A stretch of 64,000 nucleotides of DNA, from positions 24,530,552-24,594,551 of the forward strand of contig OX419756.1 of NCBI GenBank assembly GCA_948567375.1, read 5' to 3'. Made by a program: the position numbers and the translations under genes. A model generated the notes under the pieces. It ran no database searches and was not told the DNA's origin. It saw only the letters and a program-made list of their open reading frames with translations. This document shows, one piece after another, positions 9,113-19,826 of this stretch (positions within the stretch are counted from its first letter, which is position 1; every line of letters begins with the position of its first letter). Source of the DNA: Lunularia cruciata. Its lineage: Eukaryota; Streptophyta; Marchantiopsida; Lunulariales; Lunulariaceae.

Positions 9113-11680
9113 CTACCCCGATCTGATGTCTACCTCATCATTGGCTTTCAAACCCAAACCAAAGTAATCTTATTTCCTACTACTTTTTCCTCGGGTTTCA
9201 GATCTTCTACTTCTTCTACCAGGTCCAGCAATTCTCTTTCCTGATCTGAAATTTCACTAGTGGGTAATCTATCTAACTCCTTATCTCCTGACCCAGTCTT
9301 CTCTAATGTCTCTGAGGGCAACTCCGAAGACATTTGGACTCCTATGTTATCTACTTCAGGTTTTGCTTTAACATCTTTCCGAAGTTTTTCTAGCTCTACT
9401 TTCACTAAGTCTAATCTAATGGAAATGTTATCCTCTACCTCCAAAACCTTCCTATCTACATGAGTTCTTAATTTTATTAACAAGGCATTCATCTCAGTAT
9501 CCTTCGCTTGTCTTTGCCTCGTCTCTTGCACCAACTTCAACATGCAGTCGCGCTTCTTCAATTCGAACGCTGGCTTCTGTACTTAACATCGCGTTCACCC
9601 TGAGGACTATCTCTTGCAATGGCTCCAATCTTGTCTTCCTTTCTTGTTCCCGATCTGCAAGCCATTCCTCTTGGTACATTGCCAACTCTTCCTCGAACTC
9701 GGCTTTCACCGCTTCCTTCTCTTTCTCCTTCTGCTCAATCTTCTCTTCCTGATTACGAAGTAACTCTTGTAATCTCTCTTCTTCTCTATATCACACAGCC
9801 AACTCTTGTTGCTAGAGTTGCTTCTTCTCCTCCATACTCTCCATCATTCTATTGAGCTCTTGATCCTTTGCTGCTACCCTCGCCATAGCATGGATAAGCT
9901 CTACTCTTGAATCAGCAAACTGCTACTTCAAGATTTTGTATTCGGCTACCTGTCTCTCTCTTGCTATATCACTCTTCCTCGCAAGATCTTCTTGATAGCT
10001 CACTTCTCTCTTCAGGTCTTCAATTACCAGACTTCTCTCTACTGCCTCCGCTTGTAGTACTTCTCTGTCCTCCTCACCTTGGGTTACACTCCTCTTCAAC
10101 TCCAAGTTCTCCTCTTCTAATCTTGCTACCACTTGCAATACAGTCTTTACCTCCGGACAAGTCGACTGCATCTCCTTCTTCTTCTGCTCCAACTTCACCA
10201 ACAGCGGGCACACTACCTCTCGCAGGTACTCCACTCCATCAATGGCAACTTCTTCCTCCCACGGAGTGGTCTCTCTCTTCTCCTCGTGTTTTCCTGATAC
10301 TCGCCTTCTTCTCTGGAGTCTTCGTATCGGGATTGATGCCTCAATGCCCGAGCTGTCTTCTGCCTCTTCCTTCACTCTACTCGGCCCCGCCTCACACTTC
10401 GCCTTACGTCTCGAGCGAACTCCTCGCTGTACTGCAATCTTCTTGTCCTCTGGCACCGGTACTTCGTCTTCCAGCGCTGTATTGTCTTCGGCTTCTACCT
10501 CGGCTTGCACTTCTTCTTTGTATTCTTCAGCCACTGGCGCCGAGGTCATCTCTCCACCGTCTTCACTGTCATTGCTTGTATCTCCGCTCTATAGTGTTAG
10601 TTCAGGTTCCTCCTTATGTTTTGAGTCCTCCGTTTTGAGCTCAGCCTTGCCTTCTAAGTCTTCATCTTCTGACTCAATTACCACCATTGCTCGCCTTGGG
10701 TTACTTCTCTGCATCTTCCGAGGTTTCTTGTTTTCTTTGGCCTCTGCTTGCCGAGTCCTCTTCTTTGTTGGGGTACTTACTACAACCTCCACGTATTTCC
10801 CTGTCTTCGCATAGTAGTCGTCCGTGCTCCGGATTTGGAGAATGTATTGCTGCTCCTCAACATCGACCTCCTTTCGCACATCAGGATGGAAATGCGACAC
10901 CATCCGACTTTGCTCCGCCGAGTTCAGCAAATTGAGCCCAAGGTAGAAGTGTGTTGCAAATGGCACAATGTAATGTGGAGGTGACTTATCCCACAGATTC
11001 CACACCATCTGCCTCGTTCTCCCGTGAAAACACCTCGCCCAATTTATAGGCTCTCCTGCAAACAATTTATGAAAGAACACCGCTTGGTGTTTCATCACAT
11101 ATGTTGTTCTTTCCAGCTTCAAGATTGCCATCAAAGCACCCACAATTCCTCTCTTGACAGGGTCTTTGTAACTTTCTACCTTGTACCTATTCTTCATTCT
11201 CTTTGACAAGAAGGCATCTCTCACCTCCTGAGTTTCTTGGGCTATTTCTCCTTTCCCCAAGAACGTGGCTCCCTGCTCCAAGCCCGCCTCCTTCCTGAGT
11301 ACGAGTCTCCAATCCGACTCTGTCCAAAGAGCCGGATTTCCCCTCTTCTCTTCTTCCTCGGGTCCATTGAGACACTTACTCTCAATGATTTCTGTCATGA
11401 ATCCTGGAAAACTTATGATCCAATTCCATGCCAGAAAGGTGATCCGAAGTCAGCTCAAGACTTTGATCCTCGCAATCACATCTAATCTCCGAATCGCATG
11501 ATTTCTCACTGCAAATTCGGAGTTCTTCTTCCCTCCTCCCATCTCTTCTGCTTTCTCACTTTCTCTCGATTTCACTCTCGCGACTTCTCCCTTGCGCACT
11601 AACACGAGTCCAACTCTATTTCCCTTTCCCCGATCACCTACAAGACGACTCCTCAATGGCGAAGGAAAATTGCTCGACAT
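9113..11680 (-). pseudogene. Family A LTR-borne coiled-coil protein, A2 copy (855 codons)
   Basis: One of the best-preserved copies. The ATG at 11680 opens MSSNFPSPLRSRL, and the end is the TAG at 9113-9115 after DIRSG; the 2568-bp span is a multiple of three. Rough layout: basic N-terminus (1-50); conserved globular region with ESDWRLVL and SPPHYIVPFATHFYLGLNLL (about 50-280); acidic/Lys-rich linker with VQRGVRSRRKAK (280-430); coiled coil (430-800). One frame runs from 11680 to about 9560 with a CGA to TGA stop near 11452 and a CAG to TAG stop near 10587, then frameshifts. Single residues in the globular part recall a helical domain described in plant transposon-associated proteins, but that link is tentative. 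Function unknown. Confidence 0.75.
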
Positions 11681-11700
11681 TTTGTCATTGCAGTTTCATT

Positions 11701-11707
11701 TTTTATA
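11701..11707 (-). promoter_or_regulatory. TATA box of the LTR-internal gene (A2)
   Basis: TATAAAA on the minus strand, 27 bases upstream of the ATG at 11680. The same element lies 27-35 bases ahead of the equivalent ATG in at least five other copies, including diverged ones. A plant TATA box normally sits about 30 bases before the start of transcription, so transcription would begin near this ATG. Confidence 0.6.
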
Positions 11708-12094
11708 GAGTTGCACTTCTTTGTCTTCCGTCACTTTGAGTTTCTACCAAGAAATCACACCTCCGGCATGCACCTGTCATTGTCAATCAACCTTTGCACG
11801 TATGAGCCGCTAGTTTTGAAACGGCCCCTTCTTGAATTTCTCGCCCCGACAAAAGGTTGTTAGACTGTCTTTGCCTCGGGTTGAGCTCCCTCCAATCCGA
11901 AGACAATTTACTTCGTATTGTATGCTGATAGGGCATTTTCGAGTACTTCGCCTTATGACCCAAAGTCATTTTGCTTCGGGTTTCATCTCGAAGACTCTTT
12001 TCTTTGCCTTCTTTGGCCATACAGGCGCAATCCGACTTCTCTATACACTTCTTCTCCTTTATTCTGACAAAAAACAAAAAATGTGGGCACCACA

Positions 12095-12592
12095 TGGGCA
12101 GAGATCTTTCGGAGAGTGATGCCAATGGCCTTTGAGAACTTGGCAATTGCTCAACATAGAGATACTTTACACTATGCTACCATTCAAGGAGGAGGTTATA
12201 GACCCTCGATCCATCGATTTCATCTAGGTGACTATGTATATCTATAGTAGACAGCACCGATGACACTTGATGTTTCTACAGGCTGCACTATCTTGAGAGT
12301 GCGTGAGGTTTTGCCATCTGGAGTCCTTGTGTTAGAAGGGCGTGATGGTGTTGTTTGGAAGGATCATATGCGTAATTGTGTGCCATGCCACCTCCCAAAC
12401 ATTGATGGTACTATGGACCCAAGCTTGGCACTTGTACGTGCAGGCTTGAGGTGTATGTTATATGGCTCTTCTGGTGGAGCTACTACTATGTTAGTGTGTG
12501 ATAGTTGTTCGAGAGGATGGCATATGGCATGTTTGACTCCTCCCCTCACGGTGGTTCCTCAGGGACAGTGGTTATGTCCTAGATGTACTTGA
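12095..12592 (+). pseudogene. B1 integrase C-terminus and PHD finger
   Basis: After the target duplicate the pol frame resumes: MPMAFENLAIAQHRDTLHYA, then FHLGDYVYL, two TAG codons in a row (12246-12251, probably CAG CAG) and a small beta-rich block, ILRVREVLPSGVLVLEGRDG. It ends in a PHD-type zinc finger, about 12451-12589: Cys-x2-Tyr, then CDSCSRGWHMAC and WLCPRC, stop TGA. Spacing fits C4HC3 with the second Cys read as Tyr (TAT for TGT), so one zinc site is damaged. PHD fingers often bind histone H3 tails; here one could steer integration or the methyltransferase to chromatin, which is inference. It stands where chromoviruses carry a chromodomain. Confidence 0.82.
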
Positions 12593-12750
12593 CCTATAGC
12601 TAGTTCATTCTTTATATGGTATAGATTGCAGATAGGCGACTAACGATGGGGCTTCATAGCACCCGGCCTCCTGATCTTTGCCCATTTGAGGGTATACCAT
12701 ATACTTAGAGTAGATGGCTATCTGGAGTTAGAGGGACCTAACCGCCAGCT
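12593..12750 (+). other. B1 3' untranslated stretch
   Basis: About 160 bases between the pol stop and the polypurine tract. No reading frame or recognised motif. Confidence 0.5.
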
Positions 12751-12761
12751 AGGGGGGCAAT
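12751..12761 (+). promoter_or_regulatory. Polypurine tract of B1
   Basis: AGGGGGGCAAT directly before the LTR start TGTGGCACTT. A purine run at this place primes plus-strand cDNA synthesis in LTR retrotransposons. Confidence 0.6.
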
Positions 12762-13319
12762 TGTGGCACTTTAGAGTCTATATATGACTTATGTGTGAGT
12801 TGTGCTTCTATAGTGTATGATGTTGACAGTGATGTATGTTGTGTAGTGATGTATATACGCATGACAATTGTCACGCCATTTGTAGTTCCGTATCTAGATT
12901 GCTCGGACACTGGAGTTCTAGTGATAGTAGTTAGAGTTATTTCAGCAGTATCTCAAAGACTACTTTCCGACGGTCAGATTTTGTGTTCAGGGTACTAACT
13001 TCACGGTGGGGCCCATTGTCACTTTGCACCATTCGCACCATTGAGTGTGCCATCAGCGGGACCGTTAGGGTTTCAGAGCTAGCTCGAGTCTAGGGGGTAT
13101 AGTTTCAAAGTGAGCTCCAGAGAGCTCACTTCTCTGATGTTGAGCCTTCGAGTTCCTGGCTATGGTGGACAGTGGCCGGTGAGCGTCACCTGGATTCTCT
13201 ATGCTTGAGTGGGTGTGGCTTGACTGTAATCAGTGCCCAGTTGTTGGCAGTTTATAGAGTGATAGATCAAGTACTGATTTGAGTTGAGTTGAGTTGAGAG
13301 TGGTAAGCAATCTGATTAT
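12762..13319 (+). repeat. B1 3' LTR
   Basis: An LTR of about 558 bp that starts TGTGGCACTTTAGAGTC after the polypurine tract. Its end is inferred where the same starting sequence appears again (13320) and from the minus-strand copy at 50978-51418, which ends in ATTACA at the matching place. The parts with GCCATTTGTAG, ATCTAGATTGCT and GAGTGATAGATCAAG are shared by both copies. The start resembles the family A start only in the first five bases. Confidence 0.65.
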
Positions 13320-13424
13320 TGTAGCACTTTAGAATCTATATATGACTTATGTGTGAGTTGTGCTTCTATAGTGTATGATGTTGACAGCGATGTATGTTGT
13401 GTAGCAATGTATATATGCACAACA
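13320..13424 (+). repeat. Second B-type LTR start, directly abutting
   Basis: TGTAGCACTTTAGAATC and about 100 bases that closely match 12762-12862, 558 bases downstream. It is cut off at about 13424, where diverged family A sequence begins. It could be a head-to-tail LTR pair, an LTR inserted next to another, or a tandem duplication. Confidence 0.6.
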
Positions 13425-15297
13425 ACTTGAAGGAGAAATAGAAGATGATGTCTCACTTCCCCCCGGATTTGGACTGAGATGAAAATGAAAACAAGCTATA
13501 TTGCATGGGAGAGATTTGAGAAGGTGACTACTTTGCCAAAACCAGATGGGTGAAGATAGTGGTAGTAACCACTCCAAGGCTGAGGAAGCAAAGTTGACCT
13601 AAGGATATGGTGTCCTTGATGACAAGGAGAATGACTCAAAAACTAAACCTAAGGTACAAGATGGTGGTGGTTGATTTGTCATTAAGAGTGGAGTCTAAGG
13701 CAAAAGTAAAGTCCAATTTCAAGGACTCTAAAGAAGAAGAGCTCACTTAGAAGAGTAAGGAGACAAGCAATGGCAATGAAGGAGAACACGAGGTCCAATA
13801 GTCAGCCAAAGGAGTGGCTGTGGAGGAAGATTGGGAGTTTCATGTGGAAAGTGATTGCATGGAAGGAGGAGATACCCATTATTTGGAGTTACTTGAGGTA
13901 GATATTCAAGAAGAACATGATGAAGAGCCAAGATTGGTATTCCAAAGAGGGGTGCAATCAAGAAGAAGTTTGAAGTCTATAAGTGCAGGACCAAGTTGAT
14001 CCAAAGAAGAAGATGACAAAAGGTTTGGATGAAGTTAACCTAAAGATAAGAAGATCAAGACTTTGGAGTAAGGTCCCATAGAAGAATCACCTACCAAAGT
14101 TGAGGATGAAGAAGAGTTCAAAGGTGTGAGCATTTGTCAAAAGAAATTTGTTCTATAACTTCAAAACTATTGAAGTTATAGAAGAAGGAAGTGAAGAAAT
14201 ATCATTTGGAGGTAAAAGATGAGCTTTAGGTGGTGAAGCATTTGAGCAAAGAAACTTTTTAATTGATGGAACAATTAATGCAAGAAGAAAAAGAAGCTAA
14301 ATTCTTTTGCATTGATATGACAATTCAGCGGCAAATTTTAAAAGATATGTAAGAGAGTTTTGAGAAGCGCGGAGGTGTCTTGGAAAGGTAACAAGAAGAA
14401 TTGAAGGAGCAAAAGGCAATGTTCAAGAAATTGAAAGAAGAATTCCGTGATGCTCAACTCAAGATAATACACTCCAAGACCAGAGCCTTGGTAAGTGAGC
14501 AGGCATTGGAAGAGTTGAGATTGGTTGCAGCAAAGAAGGATCAAGCCTCACAACGTGAACTAGCAAGCTAAAGAAGAGAAGAAGAAATATTGTAGGATCT
14601 TATCAAGAGCAAAGAAGCACAAGTTGTTCATCAGATTGCGGAGAGGAAGAAGATGGAGATGAAGCATGTAGAGGAATATGAAGATGCTTTGGGAGAAATT
14701 GATAAGAGAGATGACTCAAGAGGAGCCAATTTCAAAGATGAAGTTGGGAACAATAGAGGAAGTCATTAGCAAAGTGAAGGTTATGTTCAACATTGAGGCA
14801 AAGGTAAGATTGGAGGAATCTTGAGTGCATGAGTTGAAGTTGTTGGTACATGAGACTAGGAAAAGGAAGGCAAAAGATGCAGAAATGAACAATTTGTTGA
14901 TTCATCTTAGAGATTGTGGTACCCACATTTTTTGGTTTTGGATAGTTTTGAGGAAATTTTGAAGAAGAAGTATGTTAGTAAAGCCAAAGGAGGGCTAACG
15001 AGAAAGAAATAAGACGAAGTGTGTGTTTGGGCCAAACCCAAAGTCAACTTTGGGTCAAGACCAAAGGCCTGAGATGCATGAGCAAGAAAGATGAAGAAGG
15101 GGACTTTGTATCGAGTAGTGTAGCCTGATCCAAAGAACCTGTAACAAACTTCTTTGGAGTTGGCCAATCAAGAAAGTACAAGGGAAGAAAGTAATGACCT
15201 CAAGATTAAGAAGTTCTTGATAGTGACAGGAAACAACCTCACAGAATCAGTGATTGGAGCGGAGAAACAACTGAAGAATGACCAATCAGCATACGAC

Positions 15298-15304
15298 TAT
15301 AAAA
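15298..15304 (+). promoter_or_regulatory. TATA box of the LTR-internal gene (A4)
   Basis: TATAAAA, 35 bases before the ATG at 15333. Confidence 0.5.
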
Positions 15305-15332
15305 TCAAGATTTTTTGTGAGGAAGTAGTGCA

Positions 15333-17798
15333 ATGTCTAGACGCTACCCTGTCCCTATTCAGAGTCAACCCAAAGTACTGCAAATTGCAAATTTGCAAGA
15401 AGAGTGCGGTGAGGGGACTTGCAATGCATAGATTAGATGTAGTGGCACAAATTGATGTCTTAGCAAGGCTTTGTATCACGTTCTTGGCCTGGAATTGGAA
15501 GTTCATTTTTCAAGGTTTCATGGTAGAAATCACATCAAGTAATTGCAAGGATGGGCCGAAGCACAAGGGGAAGAGAGGAAATCCACCTTGATGGACTAAG
15601 TCGGATTGGAGAATAGTCTTGGGGAGAGAAGCAGGAGAGGTAGGAGGTTCCACCTTCTATTGGAAGTGTGATGCTTCAAAAGAGATTGCCGAGCTGAGGA
15701 ACTCGTTCAATTGACCTTGCAGCAAGAATGTGTATAAGGTGGATAGTTATAGAGACCCCAAGCGGAGAGGGATTGTAAGTGCAATGATGGCAATGTTCAA
15801 GCCAGTGCAAACTACCTATGTTATGATGCAACAAGCGGTGTTCTTTCACCAAATGTTTATAGGAGAAGCAATAGATTGGGCAAAATGTCTGAATCAGCAA
15901 GTGGGGCATATGAGTTTGGGTTGGAGAATATATATACCACTGCATTACTTCATGGCCTTTGCAGCTCATTTCTACTTTGGGCTGAACTTACTGACTTCAA
16001 AGGAAAGAAATCAAATGCAATTGCACTTTCAACCGGATTTGTGAAAAGAAGCAGATGCGGATGCGGATGAACGATATTATATGAGGAAAGTGTGAGACGG
16101 GGATGACAACTACAAGAAAAGTGGGAAGGAGAGAATTGGAGCAATTGACATCCCAAGGGCAAGAATGAGAACTAAGCCTGAAATTTACCTTGCAATAGTT
16201 CAGCCGTAGAAGGTGCAGAAGGTTAACCCAAAGGCAATGGTGGTGAAAACAAAGGAATTGACTCCAAAATACAAAGAGGAGTCCGAAGGAGAAACGGGGT
16301 CAAAGGGAGAAGCATTGGGAGGAGAAGAAGAGTTCACCCTACAAAGTGAAGAATCAAGTACTGGCAGTGGAGGCAAGGTGGAGGTTTAGCAAACCCATAG
16401 ACAGATGGTGGATACAAGGAAGCTGAGTCCAAAAGTCTCTACAATTGAACAGGGGTATGAGAAAAAGGAACAAGGAGTCTTGGCACATCCACAAACTGCC
16501 AGGGGGAAGAACAATGTGCATGCAGCCAAGGTGGGGCCCAATAAAGTCACCATGGAAGAGGAGGAGAGCTCAGATAGAGAAACCTTGAAAGTAAAAAGAT
16601 TGTGACCTCAGGGTAAGGTGCAAGAAGGAGTGTTGCCTGAAGAGGAAGACAAGGCCCGAGCTGATGAAAAGAAGTGCAACGGAGTGGAGTATCTATCAAA
16701 GGTCAAGTGTCCATTGTTGGCATTCCTATAGCAGAAGAAAGTAGAGATGGTGAGTGCTAACCTTGATGTGTGTGATGAGTTTGCAGTAGTAAAGAAGTGG
16801 AGTACGGAAACCTCGTTGTTGAGAAGCAAGCTAACAAGAGTAGAGATGGAAGCCAAAGAACTTTGGGTGGAGGAGATTCTTTGGAGTAAGCACTCTGAAG
16901 TAATGAGGGAGGATTTGGTGAAGTGTTGCAAGGAGGAAAAGGAGATGACAACATTGGTCATAGTGCTGAAGGGAGAAATTGTTGATGCACAAGTAGAGTT
17001 AATACACTCAAGGGCGGCTGTAGTAGTAATAGAGCAAGAGTTTGAGAGTCTCAAGAAGAATGCAGTTGAAAAAGATCAAGCCTGGCAGTGGGAGTTAGCC
17101 AAGCATGGTTGAGAAGAAGATTGATTACAAGGATTGTTGAGGGTGGTAGAAGAGCAAATTATTATAAATGGATAGGAGAAGGAGGCAATGAAGACTGAAT
17201 TTGAGAACAAGCTCGTGATGTACCACAATGAGTTGGAGGAAGAAAGAAAGAAGGAGAAGCTCAAGATTGCAGGAGAAGCCAATGATGTAGCTAGGGTGGT
17301 AAATGAGATCAAGGTGATGTTGAGCACAAAGGTTGAAGGTAAACTGGAAGAAGCCAGATTGCTTGAGTTGAAGTTGTTGGTGCAGGAGACACGCAAGAGA
17401 AAGGCAAAGGACACAGAGTTGAACAATTTATTAATTCATCTACGAGAATAAGTAGATAGAAAAATGTTACAAGTAGGAGACAATGTGTGTCTCAGATTGG
17501 ATCTTGTTAGGACCAAGTTAGATAAACTTTGTAGTGAAGTACAAGAAGTTAGAAGACCTGGAGTAGCAGAGGTAGGAGTGCATGTGTCTTTGGAGTTATT
17601 CTCTAAGATATTAGAGAAGAGTGGGATGGAAGATAAAGAATTAGATAAGGTACCCACTAGTGCAATTGTTGTTTGTAGTGAAGACATTGTAGACATAGAA
17701 GAGTAAGGAGTAGAATGAAGTAGACCTGAAGATGGGGAATTCAAGGAACATCAAGTTTGGAAGCCAAAGTCGAAGTAGACATCGGATTGGGTAAGTAA
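15333..17798 (+). pseudogene. Family A LTR-borne coiled-coil protein, A4 subfamily
   Basis: The ATG at 15333 opens MSRRYPVPIQSQPK, matching the MSS start of other copies in position and in the Pro of the sixth residue. Conserved blocks follow in shifted frames: MHRLDVVAQIDVLARL (about 15425), SDWRIVLGREAGE, DSYRDPKRRGIVSAMMAMF (about 15740-15800), AVFFHQMFIGEAIDWAKC, and FAAHFYFGLNLL (about 15955). Acidic linker and coiled coil lead to VEVDIGLGK, stop 17798. Many stops and frameshifts. Conservation of these blocks between subfamilies despite diverged DNA hints at past selection on the protein. Confidence 0.65.
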
Positions 17799-17912
17799 TA
17801 GTTTTGAGATTTGAAGAGGCAGGTACAAAGAGGTGCCTTGTCATTTTGGATCTATAGGTAGGAAAAGTTGCTATAAAATAGTATAGTTGTTAGCAACTAT
17901 CAATTGCTCTAT

Positions 17913-17922
17913 TATTTAAAGG
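17913..17922 (+). promoter_or_regulatory. Second TATA-like element in the 3' part of A4
   Basis: TATTTAAAGG, about 115 bases after the internal gene. The same element occurs as CTATTTAAAGG at 19058-19068 (A3) and 39742-39752 (A10), and CTATTTAAG at 35154-35162 (A9). Position and conservation suit a promoter for the full-length element RNA; function is inferred. Confidence 0.45.
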
Positions 17923-19687
17923 AAGCATTCGTAGTGTTAAGTGGTTCAGTGCTCATAATTTCTGAGATTAGATAAAGTGAAGTGTTAATTTCAATGCTCG
18001 TCACTTGAGCTTAATTCCAAGTATCAGCATTGTGTGTGTGTTTGGAGAATTCTGAAGTGCAAGTCCGTGTGTTTGTTGGATGTTGGATGTTGGATTCCAC
18101 AACCTTGATCTTCATTTTGTGTGTTTGATGTTGAGTGAAGTGCACTCAGAGCAATGCCTTGATAGATCTGAGAGGAATTGTAGTGTTGGTAGTATTCTAC
18201 ATTTGTGAGTGCAACGTAGTGTTGATGTGAAGCAATTTTGATAAAGGAAGTTGTGCCTTTAGTGGAGGGGTGGAACAAAATTCTAAGGTGAAGTTGTTTT
18301 GCAATGAAGTGCCATTTTCAAGAGAGACTGAATCATCACAATCAAGATTGTTTGGAAAGATTTGATAGAGTTGTGATTAAGTGTGACATTTTTGTGTGAT
18401 GAGATTGCTAGTCAGTGTTTGTTACTCTCTTTTGGGTGTGGTTTCTACCTAAGACACCAAAGAGGAAATTAAGAAGAACCACATTTATGACATTTGACTC
18501 CAATTCCAACCAGTATCTCTACAGGACAAAATTTATTTATCTGATTACCCCAAAAGTGATATTTGTCAGGTTGTCACACAAACAGAGTGGAAAAGAAAAT
18601 GATAGAAGTAGGAAACAATGTCTATCTCAAATTAGACTTAGTTAGATCAAAGTTAGACTAGCTTTGCAATAGTTTGAAGGAGAATGTAGAAACCCAATGT
18701 GAAGTAGCTGAAGTAGGAGTACAAGTGACTTTAGGTGAGTTGCTTGAGTTAGTTGAAGAAGCATAGGATTAAAGAAGTAGTTAGATTGATGATGACTTCA
18801 ATTGCAGTTCAAACTAAAGGTGTTGTAGCTATAGACAAAGATGTAGATGTAGTAGATGACCTTGAAGTGCACAAGACACTTGTAGGAACATTAAGTGCAA
18901 GAGCCAAAGTAGAGATAGAAGTCAGATTGGACTAGGAGTACCAGATTGAGATTTGAAGAGGTAGATTTGAAGAAGTTGAGTGTTGATTTGGATCTAGAGA
19001 CTTGTAGAAAGTAGTTGAAGCGGTCTAGGCAGTTTTGATAACTATTGAGTGCTCCAACTATTTAAAGGAATCATTTTCAATCTTGTGTATTCAATATTCA
19101 GTTTTTAAGTTGAGTAAAGCAAAGCACTAAACTCATTGCTCATCATTTTAGCTTAATTTCAAGTATCAACCTTGTGTGTGTGTTTGTGAGTGTTTGGAGA
19201 AGTTCAGATTGTAGTTGGAGAGTGTTAGATGTTGGATTCTATAGCTCTTATTTCCATTCAATGTGGTTGATCCTGAGTGGAGCACAATTGAGGCAATGCC
19301 TTGACAAATTTGTGAAGACTAGTAGTGTTGATAGTACTTTATGTTTGTGAGTACAATGTTGGATTGATGCAAAGAAATTTTGATTGAGGAAGTTGTACCT
19401 TCAATGGAGGGATGGAATACAATTCCCACGCAAAGTCACTTTGTGGTGAAGTAGCCTTCCTTGAAGAATTGTGATTTATGAGTGTTGATAATTTGTGACA
19501 AGATTGCAATTGAGTGCTTTGTTACTCTCTTTTGGGTGTGGTTTCTACCCAATATGCTAAAGATACAATGAAGAAGAACTATTGTGTTACTTTTTACTTT
19601 GTATTTGACCGTTCTTGGCCAATATATCTATGGGAACAATCAATTACCTATCAATTAGTGCAAAAGTGATACTTGCTAGGTTGTCAA

Positions 19688-19826
19688 AAGTTTCATACCT
19701 AAATACAAATAAACTACAAATGGCAAAATAATCATAGCTCCACCTTGCTCCTTCATCTCTTGCACTAACTCAACCATTGTTCACAAAAAATTCATGCCTA
19801 GCTTCTTGGTTTTCCCTTGTGAAGAA
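19688..19826 (-). repeat. Short family A fragment (minus)
   Basis: On the minus strand this stretch encodes LPFVVYLYLGMKLL, matching the IVPFATHFYLGLNLL block of the LTR-borne protein. It is a diverged piece between the end of A3 and the start of the next minus-strand copy. Confidence 0.4.

Larger units (their letters stand above)
8321..12094 (-). mobile_element. Family A solo LTR, copy A2 (minus), inside B1 integrase
   Basis: On the minus strand it runs from TGTGGTGCCCACATTTTTTG (12094 downward) to GCCGGGTTGTCACA (8321). The flanks CGGGC (8316-8320) and TGGGC (12095-12099) are a 5-bp target duplication with one C/T difference. Removing the LTR and one duplicate restores the B1 integrase frame (...CSQRA then EIFRRVMPMAF). 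A single 3.77 kb LTR with duplications and no internal region is what recombination between two LTRs leaves. It carries a nearly complete internal gene. Confidence 0.88.
2731..13424 (+). mobile_element. Gypsy element B1 with DNA methyltransferase and PHD finger
   Basis: This is a Ty3/Gypsy LTR retrotransposon, 5'-truncated here by A1 and split by the A2 LTR at 8321-12094. The order is gag zinc knuckle, retropepsin, C5-cytosine methyltransferase, reverse transcriptase, RNase H, integrase and PHD finger, then a polypurine tract and 3' LTR. RT before integrase places it in Ty3/Gypsy. Few frameshifts and mostly TAG or TGA stops indicate moderate age. A second copy of the family, including the methyltransferase start, lies at 47035-51418 (-), so the extra domain belongs to the family and is not a chance insertion here. 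Confidence 0.9.
14915..18578 (+). mobile_element. Family A LTR, copy A4 (diverged subfamily), inside A3
   Basis: Runs from TGTGGTACCCACATTTTTTGG (14915) to CAGGTTGTCACA (18578), 3.66 kb, with both family ends. It interrupts the coiled-coil region of A3. Its sequence is clearly different from the A2/A8/A9 group but keeps the same layout: 5' part, TATA box, gene, tail. No matching target duplication is visible. A solo LTR made by recombination between two elements would lack one. Confidence 0.75.
13425..18936 (+). pseudogene. Family A LTR-borne protein, A3 copy (split, heavily broken)
   Basis: Segments 13425-14914 and 18579-18936 flank the A4 insertion. The first begins at the equivalent of FHPDL (MMSHFPPDLD), keeps the linker motif VFQRGVQSRRSLKS (about 13940-13985), and continues as coiled coil with many stops to NNLLIHLRD at 14914. 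The second resumes near GNNVYLKLDLV (about 18613) and ends VEIEVRLD, stop about 18936. Protein-level matches to the younger copies persist although the DNA has diverged. Dead copy. Confidence 0.6.
13425..19687 (+). mobile_element. Diverged family A LTR, copy A3, interrupted by A4
   Basis: An old family A copy lacking about its first third. It starts at 13425 in the middle of the internal gene, is interrupted at 14914/18579 by copy A4, and ends near 19687 (GCAAAAGTGATACTTGCTAGGTTGTCA). The 3' part has the usual non-coding tail with CTATTTAAAGG at 19058-19068. No target duplication is visible around A4: the left flank is GAGAT and the right flank CAAAC. Confidence 0.7.

Noticed and set aside
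9907-10814. Long plus-strand open frames (up to 243 codons)
   Set aside because: They are the antisense of the minus-strand gene of copy A2.
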